In this document: positions 33,901 through 44,894 of the stretch, piece after piece
Layout of the letters: every line of letters starts with the position of its first letter
Numbering within the stretch: position 1 is the stretch's first letter
DNA from: Prorocentrum cordatum
Lineage: Eukaryota; Sar; Dinophyceae; Prorocentrales; Prorocentraceae
NCBI GenBank assembly: GCA_963575745.1
Contig: CAUYUJ010017824.1
Coordinates: 72,808 to 136,807, forward strand
Reading direction: 5' to 3'
DNA length: 64,000 bases
The notes under the pieces: model-generated
Seen by the model: only the letters and a program-made list of their open reading frames with translations
Told to the model about the DNA's origin: nothing
Databases searched by the model: none
Program-made: the position numbers and the translations under genes

Positions 33901-36900
33901 GCGGGGAGGGTACAACTTCGACATTTTTAAAGGTAAAGGCAACCCAGCCATCATGGCCAACTCTCGCTCAGTAATGGCTTCCCCTCACTTTTCCAAGCGG
34001 CATCGTGCCCTTTTGCGCAAAGAACTGGTAGAATATCTCCCTCCCGTGGCAGGCGCCGCCCAGTCTGGCGGCATTGCTGGGCGAGGCACCGACTTTGCCA
34101 CGCTCACGGTCCTAGCGCACCAGGCCTATGCGACCAGCCAGCGTATTTCCTCCGCGTACATATTTATAGATGCAGTTTCAGCCTTTTACAGGGCCCTCCG
34201 ACAGCTCATATTTTATTGCGACACGCAACAAGCTGACTTATATTACCTTGTTTCTTCCCTAGACCTTCCCCGAGAGACAGGTGAGGAGCTAATGCGACAT
34301 TTGCTCTCTGCCCCTCCCATACTGCAGGAGGCTGGCCTCCCCTCGCACCTCCATGCCCAAATCTCGGTTGCATACGAGCACACCTGGGCCTTCTACCCTG
34401 GCGCCTCAGGGGTAGCTCTCACGCTCCGCGGCACCATTCCAGGGCAGCAGCTCGGGGACGTTCTTTTCAACTTCCTCATGGCCCGAGCTAATAGCGAAGC
34501 TGTTAAACAGCTCACAGACTCACCGCTCGCCCATCTTATCCTCAAGGTCCAGGTGGACAAAGCTGCTCCACGATCTTTTTACGCTCACCACAAGGACAGC
34601 CTGGCCTCCTCCGATACGGATGTGCACCACTACCTGGACTCGTGCTTTTTTCGACGATGGTGCCTATGCCTTCCTCGGGCCCACTAAAGAGCTTTTTGAC
34701 GCCATGCCCGTGCTAATGGCCATCATAGTCGAGGCCTGCGCACTCTCCGGTATCAAGCTCAATTTTCAAGTTAACAAAACTATGTGCCTTTTTCAGTTTA
34801 GAGGGGAAGCCTCCATATCCCTTCGCCGCAAGCTCTGGGACCCCCAAGGGCTCAATGGGCAAATGTTAGTCTCACCTGCCCTCGGGCATGCGCCATTCTC
34901 CCTTCACTTCGCCAGAATCTACACATACCTAGGCACGCATTTGGACGAAAAGGGCAGTATAGGCCCCGAGCTCGCCCACAGGCGATCGGAGGCGGCCCCC
35001 AGTTGGCGCAATCTTGCTCGTCAATTTTTGCGCCACTCCTCCAGTACGTGGCTACACGAGCACCTGCACTTACTGGACTCCCTTATCCTTTCCTCCAGTC
35101 TTTTCAATGCCGCAGTCTGGCCGTTGCTCACTGGACCGCAAATCGTCACCCTCCAGGGAGAGTTCATGCGAATGTACAGGCGCTTGCTCCACCTCCCAAG
35201 GTGCGACAGCACAGCAGAGCGTGACTCCTTTGTCTTGGCCAAAGTCTGCAGACCCCCCCTACCGCAGATATTTAGTGCAATGCGGCTGCGCCTCTTTGGC
35301 CGTCTCCTCCGCGCGGGACCTCCGCACCTCATCTCCCTCCTTGCCACGCTCGCCGCAGACGTCCCAGACTCATGGCTCGCTTTGGTACAGAAGGACTTAC
35401 AATGGCTAGGCGATTTTTCCGCCAATCTCGCTCAAATGCCCTCGCCAGTTACTCACCTGGACCAATGGGAGGCCCTTGCCCTCCAATCCCACACCGGATG
35501 GAAGCGTCGAGTTCGCAATGCCCTTGCAGCGGGGGCCCAGCATTTCGCACGCGCAGCACTCGCCGAGGCCGCCGCTAAGCACTTCTTTGCCATCTCCGTG
35601 CCCTGTGGGATCCCCCTGCCGACGGACCATGTACAGCATCCGATCGAGCAGCAACGCCTGGCAGCGCACTACCCATCTGTGCTCACCTGCCCATGGTGCC
35701 CGCGCACATTTCTCAAATTTCGGGGGCTCAAGCAGCATGTTGCCCAGGTGCACTGGACCTTGTCCCATCGGGTCAAAGGCCTGGTGCCCGACACCGCGGT
35801 TTGCCCTGCCTGCAGCCTCCCTTTTGGCCCCCGTGCCAGTCTCATGCAACATCTCTGTTTTGACTCCTTCATCTGTGCTCTCCACCTTCTTTGTCACTCC
35901 CAACGCCTTCCACAGGAGCAAATCGCCTCGCTGGCCATGCAACGTTGCGAAAATGCCAAGCTCCAAGTGAAATCAGGAGTAGGACGCTGGCGGGTGGCAT
36001 TACCGGCACATCGTGCCAAGCGCGCTACCACCCAGCACTATCGAGACTTTGCCAAGCACCTATCGCAAGCGGACGCTCGCGCCATCATGGCAGTTACCGA
36101 CTACGCGCTAGACCCAGCAGCCGTTTCACTGCTTTTTCCCGCCGACGTGCCTCCGCCGCAGCCTCCTCCTCTCCCTGCGCTGCCTGAATGGCCATTTCAA
36201 CCGCAAGACTACACCGGTCTAGCGACCAATGACATTCCAGCGCGCATCAGGCGCAAGGAAATCTTTATTCTCAACCTCTTTTCTGGCCGCAGGCGCGAAG
36301 GGGATGTCCAGCACCACCTGGAATCATTCGCGCCCACTCCCTCGCTTGAGGTTCACATACTGTCGGTCGACATTGCCATCGACCCCGACACAGGCGATCT
36401 CACTAAGTCGGATGCCATCAAGCTATGGCAGCACCATATTTATGCTGGCAGAGTGGTTGTTTCAGGCGGCGGCCCGCCTTGCGAAACGTTCTGCGCGGCC
36501 CGCTGGAAACCCAACGGGCCCCCGCCGTTGCGCACTATCGACCATTACTGGGGCATCCCCAACGCTACGCCCAAGCAATCCCGCCAATTGCAGATAGCCA
36601 ACTTGCTTCTCGCTTCGTTGGTCCTATTATTTGCCGCGCACCTAGACATGGGTACCTCGGCCTGGATGGAACATCCATGCCCTGCGCGCTGGGAACCCAG
36701 AGCACAGCCCAGCTGGATATGGAGGCCCCTAATGGCCTTGGCTGCTGCCCCGGCTGTCCGCACCACTGACTTCGACCAGTGCATGTTTCAACCGTCTTGC
36801 CGTCCTCCTAGCGAATTCGGCAAGGCCCCCGCGCGCTTGCTATCGCTCCGCCTCCCTTCTCTCCCCGCGCTCCTACTCAACCGCCCCCAAGGGGCCAAGC

Positions 36901-37574
36901 GCACGCACCCACGGGGGGCGCGTCGCACACTCTTAGGCAAGGACGAGAATGACCGCTTTTTCACGGCAGACAAAAAGACCTATCCTTCTGCCCTTTGCGA
37001 ACGCCTCGCCCAGGCCATATTCCAGGACGTCATTTTGCCATTTGTTGAAGACCCACAGGACCTTCCCCCCCAGGCGGACCCTGCCATTCTGGCCCCACTC
37101 CTCCGTTTCTCAGCATCTATGACTAGCGATTTTTGGCTAGGTCCCGACTTCGCTGACCCCTCTGCCCCTCGCACCCGAGCTAAAGTGGATGGGGAGCTGG
37201 ATCGCTTCCGCAGGCTTTTGGCTCCGACCAGGCCCTCCGAGCCGTGGCGCCGCCATAGCGACCTCCCATCGGAGGCTCCCGAGACGCCTGGCCCTGCCGA
37301 TCAGGACTCGGAGGCGGAACAAGAGGCCACGCATTTTTTGGGCACAGCCCCCATTTTTCCCTCCACTCTCCCTCCGCCGCCGCCCCCTCCCTCTCTAACT
37401 CTGGATCAGAAAAGACGCATCCAGTGCAATCGGGACCGGGCCAGACAAATCAGGGCCGAGCGCGCCCGCCAAGCGGCGCGCCCCGTCCCGCTCACTGGCG
37501 TTACCTTCTCTCACATGTGGCTTCCTGCTTCCCCCGCCCCGCAGGACTTCAACGCCGACATCTTCGACATTTAG
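30985..37574 (+). pseudogene. Retrotransposon ORF2, copy A (RNase H, endonuclease, RT, zinc fingers, C5-MTase-like), three frameshifts
   Basis: Same domain order as copy B ORF2. Three length changes break the frame: four extra CT dinucleotides at 31831-31846 (after the RNase H domain, at the start of the endonuclease), 11 instead of 12 C at 33714-33724 (before RT), and 6 instead of 5 T at 34646-34651, inside the RT catalytic box just before FDDGAYAF. Correcting for these gives 6,582 nt, exactly the corrected length of copy B. The RNase H, methyltransferase and finger regions are otherwise well kept. ATG 30985 is the first start shared with copy B; ATG 30961 is specific to A. The RT cannot be made as one polypeptide from this copy unless ribosomes shift frame. 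Confidence 0.8.
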
Positions 37575-37585
37575 GCAGGCGGCTC

Positions 37586-38144
37586 ATGTCCAGAAGGCCG
37601 TGGGTGCTGGTGCCTCGAGAGGCCAGACCCAGGCGCCCGCCACCGGGCCAATTTCGCTCCGCCTCAGCTCCTCCCCCCCTGCTCTCACCTGCCCAGTTCG
37701 CCCAGGTAGCCAAAGCAGTGCAGCGCTCCCTGTCCAGCACTCCCTCAGCCTCAGGTCCCCCGCGCCCACCTGGCGATTTCAACGGCCCCCCTGTGGGACG
37801 CGGCAGGCACATCTATGGAGCCACCTTTCATCCTCCGCCACCTCCGCGCGCCTTGCCCCCCTTGCCTCCCCCTGATCATCCCATAGTGAAGGCCAAAGCC
37901 GCCATTCCGGAAGGCTGGATCGGCCAGGCCGCCTCTCCTTTTTCTCCACCCCTTTTTTTTATTCTTATTTTTTTTGTTTTTTTTTTGCTTCTTTTTTTTT
38001 TTTTTGTTTTTTTTTTTTTTTTTTTTCGTTTTTGTTTTATTTTTTATTTTTTTTTTTTTTTTTCTTGTTTTTTTTTTATTTTTTGTTTTTTTATTTTTTT
38101 TTTTTTTTTTTTTTTTTTGTTTTTTTTTTATTTTTTTTTTTCTT

Positions 38145-38220
<76 letters not shown>

Positions 38221-38232
38221 TTTTTTTTTTTT

Positions 38233-38269
<37 letters not shown>

Positions 38270-39092
38270 TGTTTGCTTTTTTTTTTTTTTGTATTTTGTT
38301 TTTTTTTTTTTTTTTGTTTTTTTTTTTTTGTGTTTTTTTTTTTTTTTTTTTTTTTTTTTTGTTTTTCTTTTTTTGTTTGCTGCGCGTCCCTCACCTCTAC
38401 CTCCGCGCGAATCCCGCAAAGTTGCCGCCCCCCACAGGCGCCAGCCGCGCAGGGCCTCCAGCTCGCCAGCGTTTCCTAGAAGGCTTGCGCAGGTAGACGA
38501 CGCCTCATATTCCTCGGTCTCTTCCCCTTTTCCCCCGCAGGATTCTCCGGAGCCAGCTGAACAGCCAGCAGTGCCCCGCGCCTCTGCCACTCGCAAGCGC
38601 AAGCAGGTCTCCTTTACAGACGAATTCACGGCCAAAGCCCCTAGGGTGGCCTACAATTCGCGCCGAAGCACGGAGCCGCGCAAGAGTGCACTCAAGCAGC
38701 CTGCGCCGCAGCGCCGTGGACCAGCCGAGGCTCAAAGCAGCCCGCAGGAATTCCACGGCACGGCCTCGCCTCCAGCCTCTCCTCCTCCAAGGCACCATAA
38801 GGCTCGCAAGTCTCACCGCGCTGCCCATGCTGCTCCGCGCCCGCACTCGCCTGCCGAAGCGCCAGACGCAGCATCGGACGAGCAGCGCAGTACAGTTCTC
38901 AAGGCGCACGAGAATAGGATTGCCCAGCTCAAAGAGGAGCATAGGCAGGACCAGCTCCGCATCGACAGGATACACAGAGAGCGCCTCAAGCTTCAGTTAA
39001 GAGAAGGCGAAAGCCTCTCGCATTGCGGTCAGCGCCTCTCGCCCAGGCGGCCGCGCAAGCCTCATGAAGGAGGCGATGCCGCCAGGCGTTAA
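37586..39092 (+). pseudogene. Retrotransposon ORF3, copy A, broken by T tract
   Basis: Begins ATG TCC AGA AGG, 11 nt after the ORF2 stop, as in copy B. After the codons for about 122 residues it meets a T-rich insert of 424 bp net (37953-38378), whose length is not a multiple of 3. The remaining coding part reads in a different frame to TAA 39090. Apart from the insert it matches copy B ORF3, including the C-terminal coiled coil (HENRIAQLKEEHRQDQLRID). Confidence 0.75.
37953..38378. repeat. T-rich insertion (426 nt of T with sparse G, A, C) in copy A ORF3
   Basis: Copy B has only TT at this point (CACCCC TT GCTGCG), so the tract is a copy-specific insertion or expansion. It is almost all T, with isolated G, A or C every 5-30 bases. 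No target duplication or gene body is visible. Possibilities are slippage of a short T run, an inverted poly-A retroposition, or a sequencing artefact. Confidence 0.9.
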
Positions 39093-39186
39093 ACTTACGC
39101 CATGCAGCTGTAATTCAGCCCAGGCCTACCTCTTCCCTCCTCTCCCTCTCGCAGCTTCCTTTCCTTCGCTTCTCCCCCCACAGGCC

Positions 39187-39890
39187 ATGATGCGCGAGCT
39201 CAGCACCTTGGGCAACGCCGACGCAGACGAGGACATGCCCGCTGCTGAGGCGGCCCCGGGGAGGCACCTAGATTTGCTCCGCATTATGGAGCGGCTGCCC
39301 CCAGACTTTCGTAGCGCATGGCCCTTTTGGGAGTACTTGGCTGAGCGGCTTCTCCTGGCCCACCAGCAAGTCTACCGCTTTCTCAGCGGCGGCTCGAGGC
39401 GCCACGCTCTCTTACTGTCTCCTACCGCTGTGTACCAGCCTGCCTCGGTACCCCAATGGCAAGCTACATGGCAGCTCGAGAGCGGGCCGCCTGCTTTGCC
39501 ACACGCCCGCGCTACCGTAGGCCCCGAGCTCCACATGGACTTGCCGATGTCGCTAATCACACAATCGAGCGGTGGTATGGGCGTTGGTGCGGGGCCAACT
39601 CTCCCAACTTACTCCACATTTATCCTCATCGCGCAGCGGGTGAAGGCCCCTATGCTGCCCGTTTCTCACCCGCTATAAGTTTGGTCACTGTCTACGTGCC
39701 CGACCAGATTTTTCTGGACCTCCTCCACACGGGGGCCTGGGAACAGCCTGATCTCATCCCTCAACGTCTTTTGGAGGATGCAGCGGCTGGCAGCCCCATC
39801 CTAATAGACTTCCAGGCCATGATCCTGGTGCGGCCATTTTGCCTTCCGTTGTCCTACCTCTCTCGAATCCTCCGCCTCCCTGAACCATAG
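39187..39890 (+). pseudogene. Retrotransposon ORF4, copy A, 1-base deletion
   Basis: Starts at ATGATG after an acceptor-like tract (CTTCTCCCCCCACAGGCC), as in copy B. A C is missing near 39546 (TTGCCGATG versus TTGCCCGATG in B). The first frame ends at 39678 while the rest of the protein (from ADVANHTIERWYGRW to ILRLPEP) reads in another frame to TAG 39888. Otherwise nearly identical to copy B. Confidence 0.75.
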
Positions 39891-39901
39891 CCCCTCAGGC
39901 C

Positions 39902-40291
39902 ATGCCGACCCCAGATGCGCAGCACCTGCCGCAGTTCGAGCACGGCGACGTCCGCTGCGCCCCCACTGAGGCCGTGCCACCGCAGCCTACAGTCGTACAG
40001 TGGCTGGTAGTGATCACGGCAGGTCATATTCCGCTCTGGTCTCCACTGCCCATCAATGTAGGGCTCCTAATGGAGCAATTTGAGAGGCCGCGCTTTTTTC
40101 ACTTCCCCATTCTTCAGGAGATCGATGCACGGTCCATTTTATTCGGCACGGGCATACCTTTTCGCACCGGCCTTTCGCTGCGGGTCAACATGCGCAGCGG
40201 AACCATCCTCATCCCTATCGACTCAGCACCGGGCCAAGCATGCATCAGTCGGCCCATCAGGAGGGTCCTCCTCACCCAGGCGCACGCATAA
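39902..40291 (+). CDS. Retrotransposon ORF5, copy A, 129 aa (33-bp deletion versus B)
   Basis: Open from ATG 39902 to TAA 40289, starting 11 nt after ORF4. It lacks 11 codons present in copy B (around HGQETRLPSS), an in-frame 33-base deletion, so the frame is intact. The protein has short hydrophobic strands (TVVQWLVVITAGHIPLW, GTILIPID) and no known domain. It shows no clear signal peptide. The function is unknown; its conservation in two copies suggests it was coding in the active element. Confidence 0.6.
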   Translation: MPTPDAQHLPQFEHGDVRCAPTEAVPPQPTVVQWLVVITAGHIPLWSPLPINVGLLMEQFERPRFFHFPILQEIDARSILFGTGIPFRTGLSLRVNMRSGTILIPIDSAPGQACISRPIRRVLLTQAHA

Positions 40292-40388
40292 GCCAGTTAG
40301 GTTTCACTCATATCTGGCCGTTGGCTTATGGGCTATTTCATTTCGCTCCTTCCGCACTCCCCCTCCTCTCAGCGCGCGCAACGCAGCC

Positions 40389-40839
40389 ATGGTTCCTGCG
40401 GGCGGGCGCGCTTCGGCGGCGACTGAGGGGACCGCCCCCGCAGGGGGCCGCGGCCGAGCCCGGCAGGGCGCCGCCCAACGCGCTGGAGCTCTTCGGCCTA
40501 TCAGGCGATACGCAGTCGGGCTCGGCATGGCAGGGCTCCCAGTACACGGCCGCCACCAGGGAGTTCAAAAAATGGTGGCCAGCTACGTGCCCTGGCGAGT
40601 GGAAGATGCCAAACGGCATGCTCTACCCGTTCGTGTGGAAGCTCAAGTCGCTCGACGTCATCGACGGCCAGGTCGTCGAAACTTGGGACTGGGAATGGAT
40701 AGAGGCTCCAGGCTTGGCGACCATCTCAGAGGTCGAGACCATGCTGCTGGACCACTTCAGCCAGCAGCTGGCCGCCGCGCAGGAGGCCCGGGCGCGAGCG
40801 GCGGCGTCGGCGGCCGCGCGGCAGCCGCGCGGTGCATGA
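40389..40839 (+). pseudogene. Retrotransposon ORF6, copy A, 2-base deletion
   Basis: Starts at the same ATG GTT CCT as copy B. Two bases are missing in the G/C run near 40430, so the N-terminal 15-16 codons are out of frame with the conserved remainder (NALELFGLSGDTQSGSAWQG to AARQPRGA), which ends at TGA 40837. The tryptophan-rich core (KKWWPATCPGEW, WDWEWIEAPG) is preserved. Confidence 0.7.
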
Positions 40840-42327
40840 GCGGGCCTTAGAGCGTGCTGCCTCCCAGTCGGCGCCATCCCAGGTCGACACGGGCGACCTC
40901 GGCGCAACTAATAGGTGGTGGGCTAGCCTAATACTGTAGTCTCTGTTCACCTCGGCAGCCCACCACCTAGACAGCCCTAGCCAGCCACACGAGCCGAATA
41001 TTTACAGCTGGAGAGCCGTGCTGCTCCAATTTAAGATCGGCTGAGCCGACCTGCAATCCCGTCGCAGCGGGCCCATCAGTTCTTTCATACAGCCCCATTC
41101 CAAGGGCCCGCTGCAAGAGCCGTAGTCAGCACCAGTCTCCAGCTTCACACCCCTCTGCCGCACTAGTGCAGCCAACGCGACACTTTTAAGTAGCCCCGCT
41201 ACCAGAAGAGCGGGCGGCTAATGCTCACAGCTCAATTCGCAGACTCGCCACGGCTGAGTCCTCATAGGTGGTGGGCTAGCCTAATACCCTAGTCTCTGCT
41301 TACCTCGGCAGCCCACCACCTAGATAGCCCTAGCCAGCCACACGAGCCGTATATCACCAGCTGAGGAGCTATGCTGCTCCAATTTAAGGTCGGCCGAGCC
41401 GTCCTGCAGTCTCGTCGCAGCGGGCCCGTCAGTTCTTTTCTTTAGCCCCATCCCGAGGGCCAGCTGCAAGTGCTGTAGCCAGCACCAGTCTCTAGCTTCA
41501 CACATTTCTGCCGCAACATTGCGGCCAGGCCAAAGCGACACTTTTAAGCAGCCACGCTGCCAGAAGAGCGGTCGGCTCAATGCTCACAGCGCAATTCGCA
41601 GACTCGCCATGGCTGAGTCGATACTGCGGCAAGCAAAGATGCCGCCTCAGCACATCCCACCTGCCAAGTAACTCTCGGCTAATGCTGCCCATCAGAGGTG
41701 CGTACCTCTACGGACAGCTACCGCGCCCTAGTGTTGCTTGGCTGGGCAAGATAATCCCTCTCCCTCCCATATGCTCACCCCTCCCCTCTTACCACGTTTA
41801 CACCAAGACGCCAAGCACAGCACAGGCGCTCTCTCACCTGCCCCCTTTCCGGTCACGTGCGTTACCGATGGGGCTTCCTAGTCTCTTGGCGGCAACGCCA
41901 GCCTCTCCCTCCTGGTCCGCTCCGTCACGGCCGCCCTACAGCGCGGCAGTGCCATTTTGGCCCTCTTCCTACTCATCCCGCTCATTTCCATGGCTAAGCC
42001 ATGCTCCCAGGTGGCCGTTCCTGAGGCCAGCTTTGCTGCTCTTCGGTCGTTCAGCGCTGCCCGCATAGGGCAACGCCTAGATGGCGCGCTCAGTGATTCT
42101 CGCACGGCACCGATCCCTTCTCTTCATATTATTCCCCCTCCCTCCCCTTCGGTGCCAATACCTCCCCCGCCCATCATGCAGGTCCAATGGCGAAGAATCG
42201 CTTTTGCCCGCGGACGGACCAGGAGCGGAGATCCTTTGTTGTGGCCGCTAGGCGGGCTCTGTCTGCCGCCTGGCCGACCTCGGCCGCCCAGCTCAAGCTA
42301 CTTGCAACGAGCCAAGTGCAGTCAAAG
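40840..42327 (+). other. 3' region of retrotransposon copy A with duplicated 353-bp stem-loop unit
   Basis: A unit starting TAGGTGGTGGGCTAGCC begins at 40912 and again at 41265 (353 bp apart). Each unit starts with an inverted repeat (TAGGTGGTGGGCT and AGCCCACCACCTA about 33 bp apart) and ends with CGACACTTTTAAG and CAATTCGCAGACTCGCCA. A unique region of about 700 bp follows and ends at GTGCAGTCAAAG before the CCT tract. LINE 3' ends often hold the structure recognised by their own RT, and this is the best candidate. Confidence 0.7.
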
Positions 42328-42382
42328 CCTCCTCCTCCTCCTCCTCCTCCTCCTCCTCTTCCTCCTCCTCTCCCTCCTCCTA
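42328..42382. repeat. (CCT)n tract between copies A and B
   Basis: About 55 bp of CCT with CTT and CCC variants, ending CCTCCTAATCC. It is the 3' flank of copy A and the 5' flank of copy B. Confidence 0.9.
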
Positions 42383-42482
42383 ATCCTACCCCCAGCGGCC
42401 TCGCGACGAGCCCGCTCACCATCGCAGAGCGCGCAAACAGCGCGCAAACGCCCGCACACTTTTAAGAGTGCATAAAGCCGCG
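42383..42482 (+). promoter_or_regulatory. Short 5' untranslated region, copy B
   Basis: About 100 bp before the ORF1 start, containing GCGCGCAAACAGCGCGCAAAC and CACTTTTAAGAGTGCATAAAG just upstream of ATGATG. LINEs usually carry an internal promoter here. TTTTAAG and GCATAAAG are only weak TATA-like candidates. The same 100 bp are present in copy A (19206-19308). Confidence 0.35.
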
Positions 42483-44850
42483 ATGATGCTCTCTCACCAC
42501 CACTCTTTCCAGGGCCTCCCGCAGCAAGGCGCTGTTCCCACGACCTTGCCCCCGCCTCGCGCGACGCCTCCCTCGCCAACGTCAGGGCTGCAGCAGCACG
42601 GTATGGCTACCTCCCCCACGCAGCGTATGGCTGCTCCTCCCTCTCCGTCCCTATATGCCACGCGCCTGCCTGCTGACTTTTTTCCTCCCCCCCCAGCAGC
42701 CAGTGCACCAGAAAGGCAGCGCCCCTCCCGAGCTTTGGTATTGCCTGCAGTGCGGCCGGGCCAATACCACTTTGGACGTTTCATGCCCCACCTGCTTTCC
42801 GACTCGGGCGGCAGGTCCCCAGCATGCGACAGCCGGCCCCGCCAAAGGTCAGGAGCAGCACAAGCCCCTGCAAGGTGCGGGCCCCTGGCCGGGCCACAAG
42901 GGCCCACGCTCCTTTTCTGGAAGCACGGGAGGGGTACACATGGGCAAAGGCCATGCGCCGTCAAATGCGCCATCTTTCGACCAAGTGGCTGCGTGGGCAG
43001 CGGAGTACGGCTTGCTCCCCGCACCCCCAGGAGACCACACGGTCCAGCCAGAAGTGATCTCCAACAAGGAGCGCAGGAAGCGGGAGAAGGACGAGGCTCG
43101 CAAGGCCCGCGAGGCCCAGCGCAGCGAGGGGGAGCAGCCCGCCTCAAAGGCTCCTGGCACCCCACACGGCGCCAAGGACACGGGCATCATTGGGCAGTCT
43201 CCCCGGTCGCAGCCTTCGCCTTTGGCGCCTCCTCCTGAAGGTGAGGCCGCCCCCCTCACACTCTTCGGCCCCGCCTCTGTGCAGCAGTCTCCGTTCCTCA
43301 CGGCTGACCAAGCCTTCTCCTCTCTCGGCGCGTTGGATCCTACCACTGAGCTCTCAGTAGCAGAGCTCACAGCGCAATGCCCTATCCTCACCCCTGACGA
43401 GGCGCACTCTCATTCGGCCTGGATCTATCCCCCGCTCGAGCCCGACCGCCTGCTGGAGCACCGCAAGGCCCTTGCCATGAGCAAGGATGCGCTGATCCTG
43501 CAGCTCAGGGCCTCAACCCTCCTAGGACACTCCGATCTGCGTATCACCGAGATCCGTAAGGAGATTTCGTTAGTTACTTTTCAATTGGCCAATGCGAGGG
43601 ATCCGCTAGCCAAGATTAGCGAGCAAGAGCACGTGGTGGCCTCTCTGCATGCCGATTGCGAGCAATTGGCAGCTAAGCAAGCACAGGCGGAGGAGCACGT
43701 GCGTAACCTCGCCCTGGCCCTTCAAACCGCGCAAGCGGACCTCAGCCAGGCATCTACATTATTAGCTTATTTCAAATCGCAGGCGCCGCCAGTCGCTGCC
43801 ATCACTGACTCGCTCATGATGGGGGAGGCGACGGACGAGCCTGGAGCAGTACAGCGCACTGCGGCACTCTCTGCAACGCACGCAGGCGAAGATCGAGCTG
43901 GCCCGCCAGACCTAGGAACGGCCACGCCCCTCACTGCCGCGCCGCCCTCCCCTCCGCTCCTCCAATGCCCCGCGCCCCTCCCAGGCATCCAAGGGTTGGA
44001 ACAGCCTTACATCACCTCACTCTCCGCGGCCATGCAGAGCAACGCCGAGGCCATGGCCAGGGAGGTAGCCACCATCAAGGCAAGTTTTGACTCCCAGGCC
44101 CAGGCCATGCGCAACGCAGTAGACACCCTAGCCGCACAGATCAAGGCCGGGCAACTAGTGCCAGCCGCCGTCTCTAGCCACGGTGCCACGGCCCGGGGGG
44201 GGGCCACCGCGCCGTCAGGTTCTGAACAAGCCCGCGCTCCCGCCAGAGCGGGCCCGCTTTTCCGCCTGGGTTTTGTGCCCAAACCTGGGCCAGCGCCAGT
44301 GCCCGAGACGCCGACAGGGGAGGCGTCCACCACTGCGCCGCCAGAAGAGGCCGCTACCAACCAGTCGAGCCCAGCAGCAGCTTCCGTAGGGCAGCCTAGC
44401 GAACTGCCCCCGCCCACCCGTTCTGCCAGCCAGCTCGGATGGGACCTCTCTGATGATAAAGGGGAGCCAGTCACCATGGCATCCTCCCGCCGCAGCGCAA
44501 GCGCTCAGGCCAGGGGCAGACCCGCGCGCGTGGGTCAGGCCGACGAGCGCACGCTCTCAGGCACCAGCGAGGAAGATTTTGAAGGCAAGCTGGCGGCACG
44601 CAGCAAGAGCCCTCGCGGCTCCCGCCGCCCCAGGCGAGCGCCAGCCGAGGCCGAGCTGACGTCCCGTGCAGGGGCCCCCGCCACGGCTGCCCCCCGCAGT
44701 CCTGCTGATGCAATGGCAGACGCAGAGGCAGCGGACCTTCGCGCCGAAGCCGAGGCCCACGCAGCACAGGCTGCTCAGGACGACCTGGCCCAGGCAGCGC
44801 GCGACGGCACGGTTTTTCAGGTCGCTCCCCCGGACACTGCCCACGGGTGA
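42483..44850 (+). CDS. Retrotransposon ORF1, copy B, 788 aa, one frameshift at C8 tract
   Basis: The ATG at 42483 matches copy A. At 42687-42694 there are eight C where copy A has seven. After this run the reading moves one frame over and stays open to TGA 44848. Removing one C gives 789 codons, equal to copy A. Features in order: Pro-rich N-terminus, RanBP2-type zinc finger (W85 to C104), basic patch, coiled coil around residues 363-424, then Ala/Pro/Ser-rich and arginine-rich C-terminal half with an acidic patch. Probably the RNA-binding ORF1 partner of the retrotransposition complex, although no RRM or gag-knuckle is present. The frameshift may be real or an assembly error in a homopolymer. 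Confidence 0.8.
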
Positions 44851-44894
44851 ACCTGGGCAGACGACAAGGCATACGTCGCAGCCCACTTCCGCCC

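Larger units (their letters stand above)
19206..42327 (+). mobile_element. Giant non-LTR retrotransposon, copy A (decayed, carries nested DNA transposon)
   Basis: Collinear with copy B (42383-55842), from TCCTACCCCCAGCGG at the 5' side to GTGCAGTCAAAG at the 3' side. Beyond these points the two copies share only CCT-rich repeats. It holds ORF1 to ORF6 in order. The differences from B are a 9,263-bp DNA transposon in ORF1, three length changes in ORF2, a 424-bp T tract in ORF3, a 1-base deletion in ORF4, a 33-base deletion in ORF5 and a 2-base deletion in ORF6. No LTRs are present. Endonuclease and RT type place it among LINE-like elements. The 5' boundary is where similarity to B starts, so a longer true 5' end (up to about 19107) is possible. 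Confidence 0.85.

Noticed and set aside
33401-35970. Minus-strand and alternative plus-strand frames opposite retrotransposon ORF2 in both copies
   Set aside because: High G+C leaves shadow frames open; they lack motifs, whereas the called frame carries catalytic residues.
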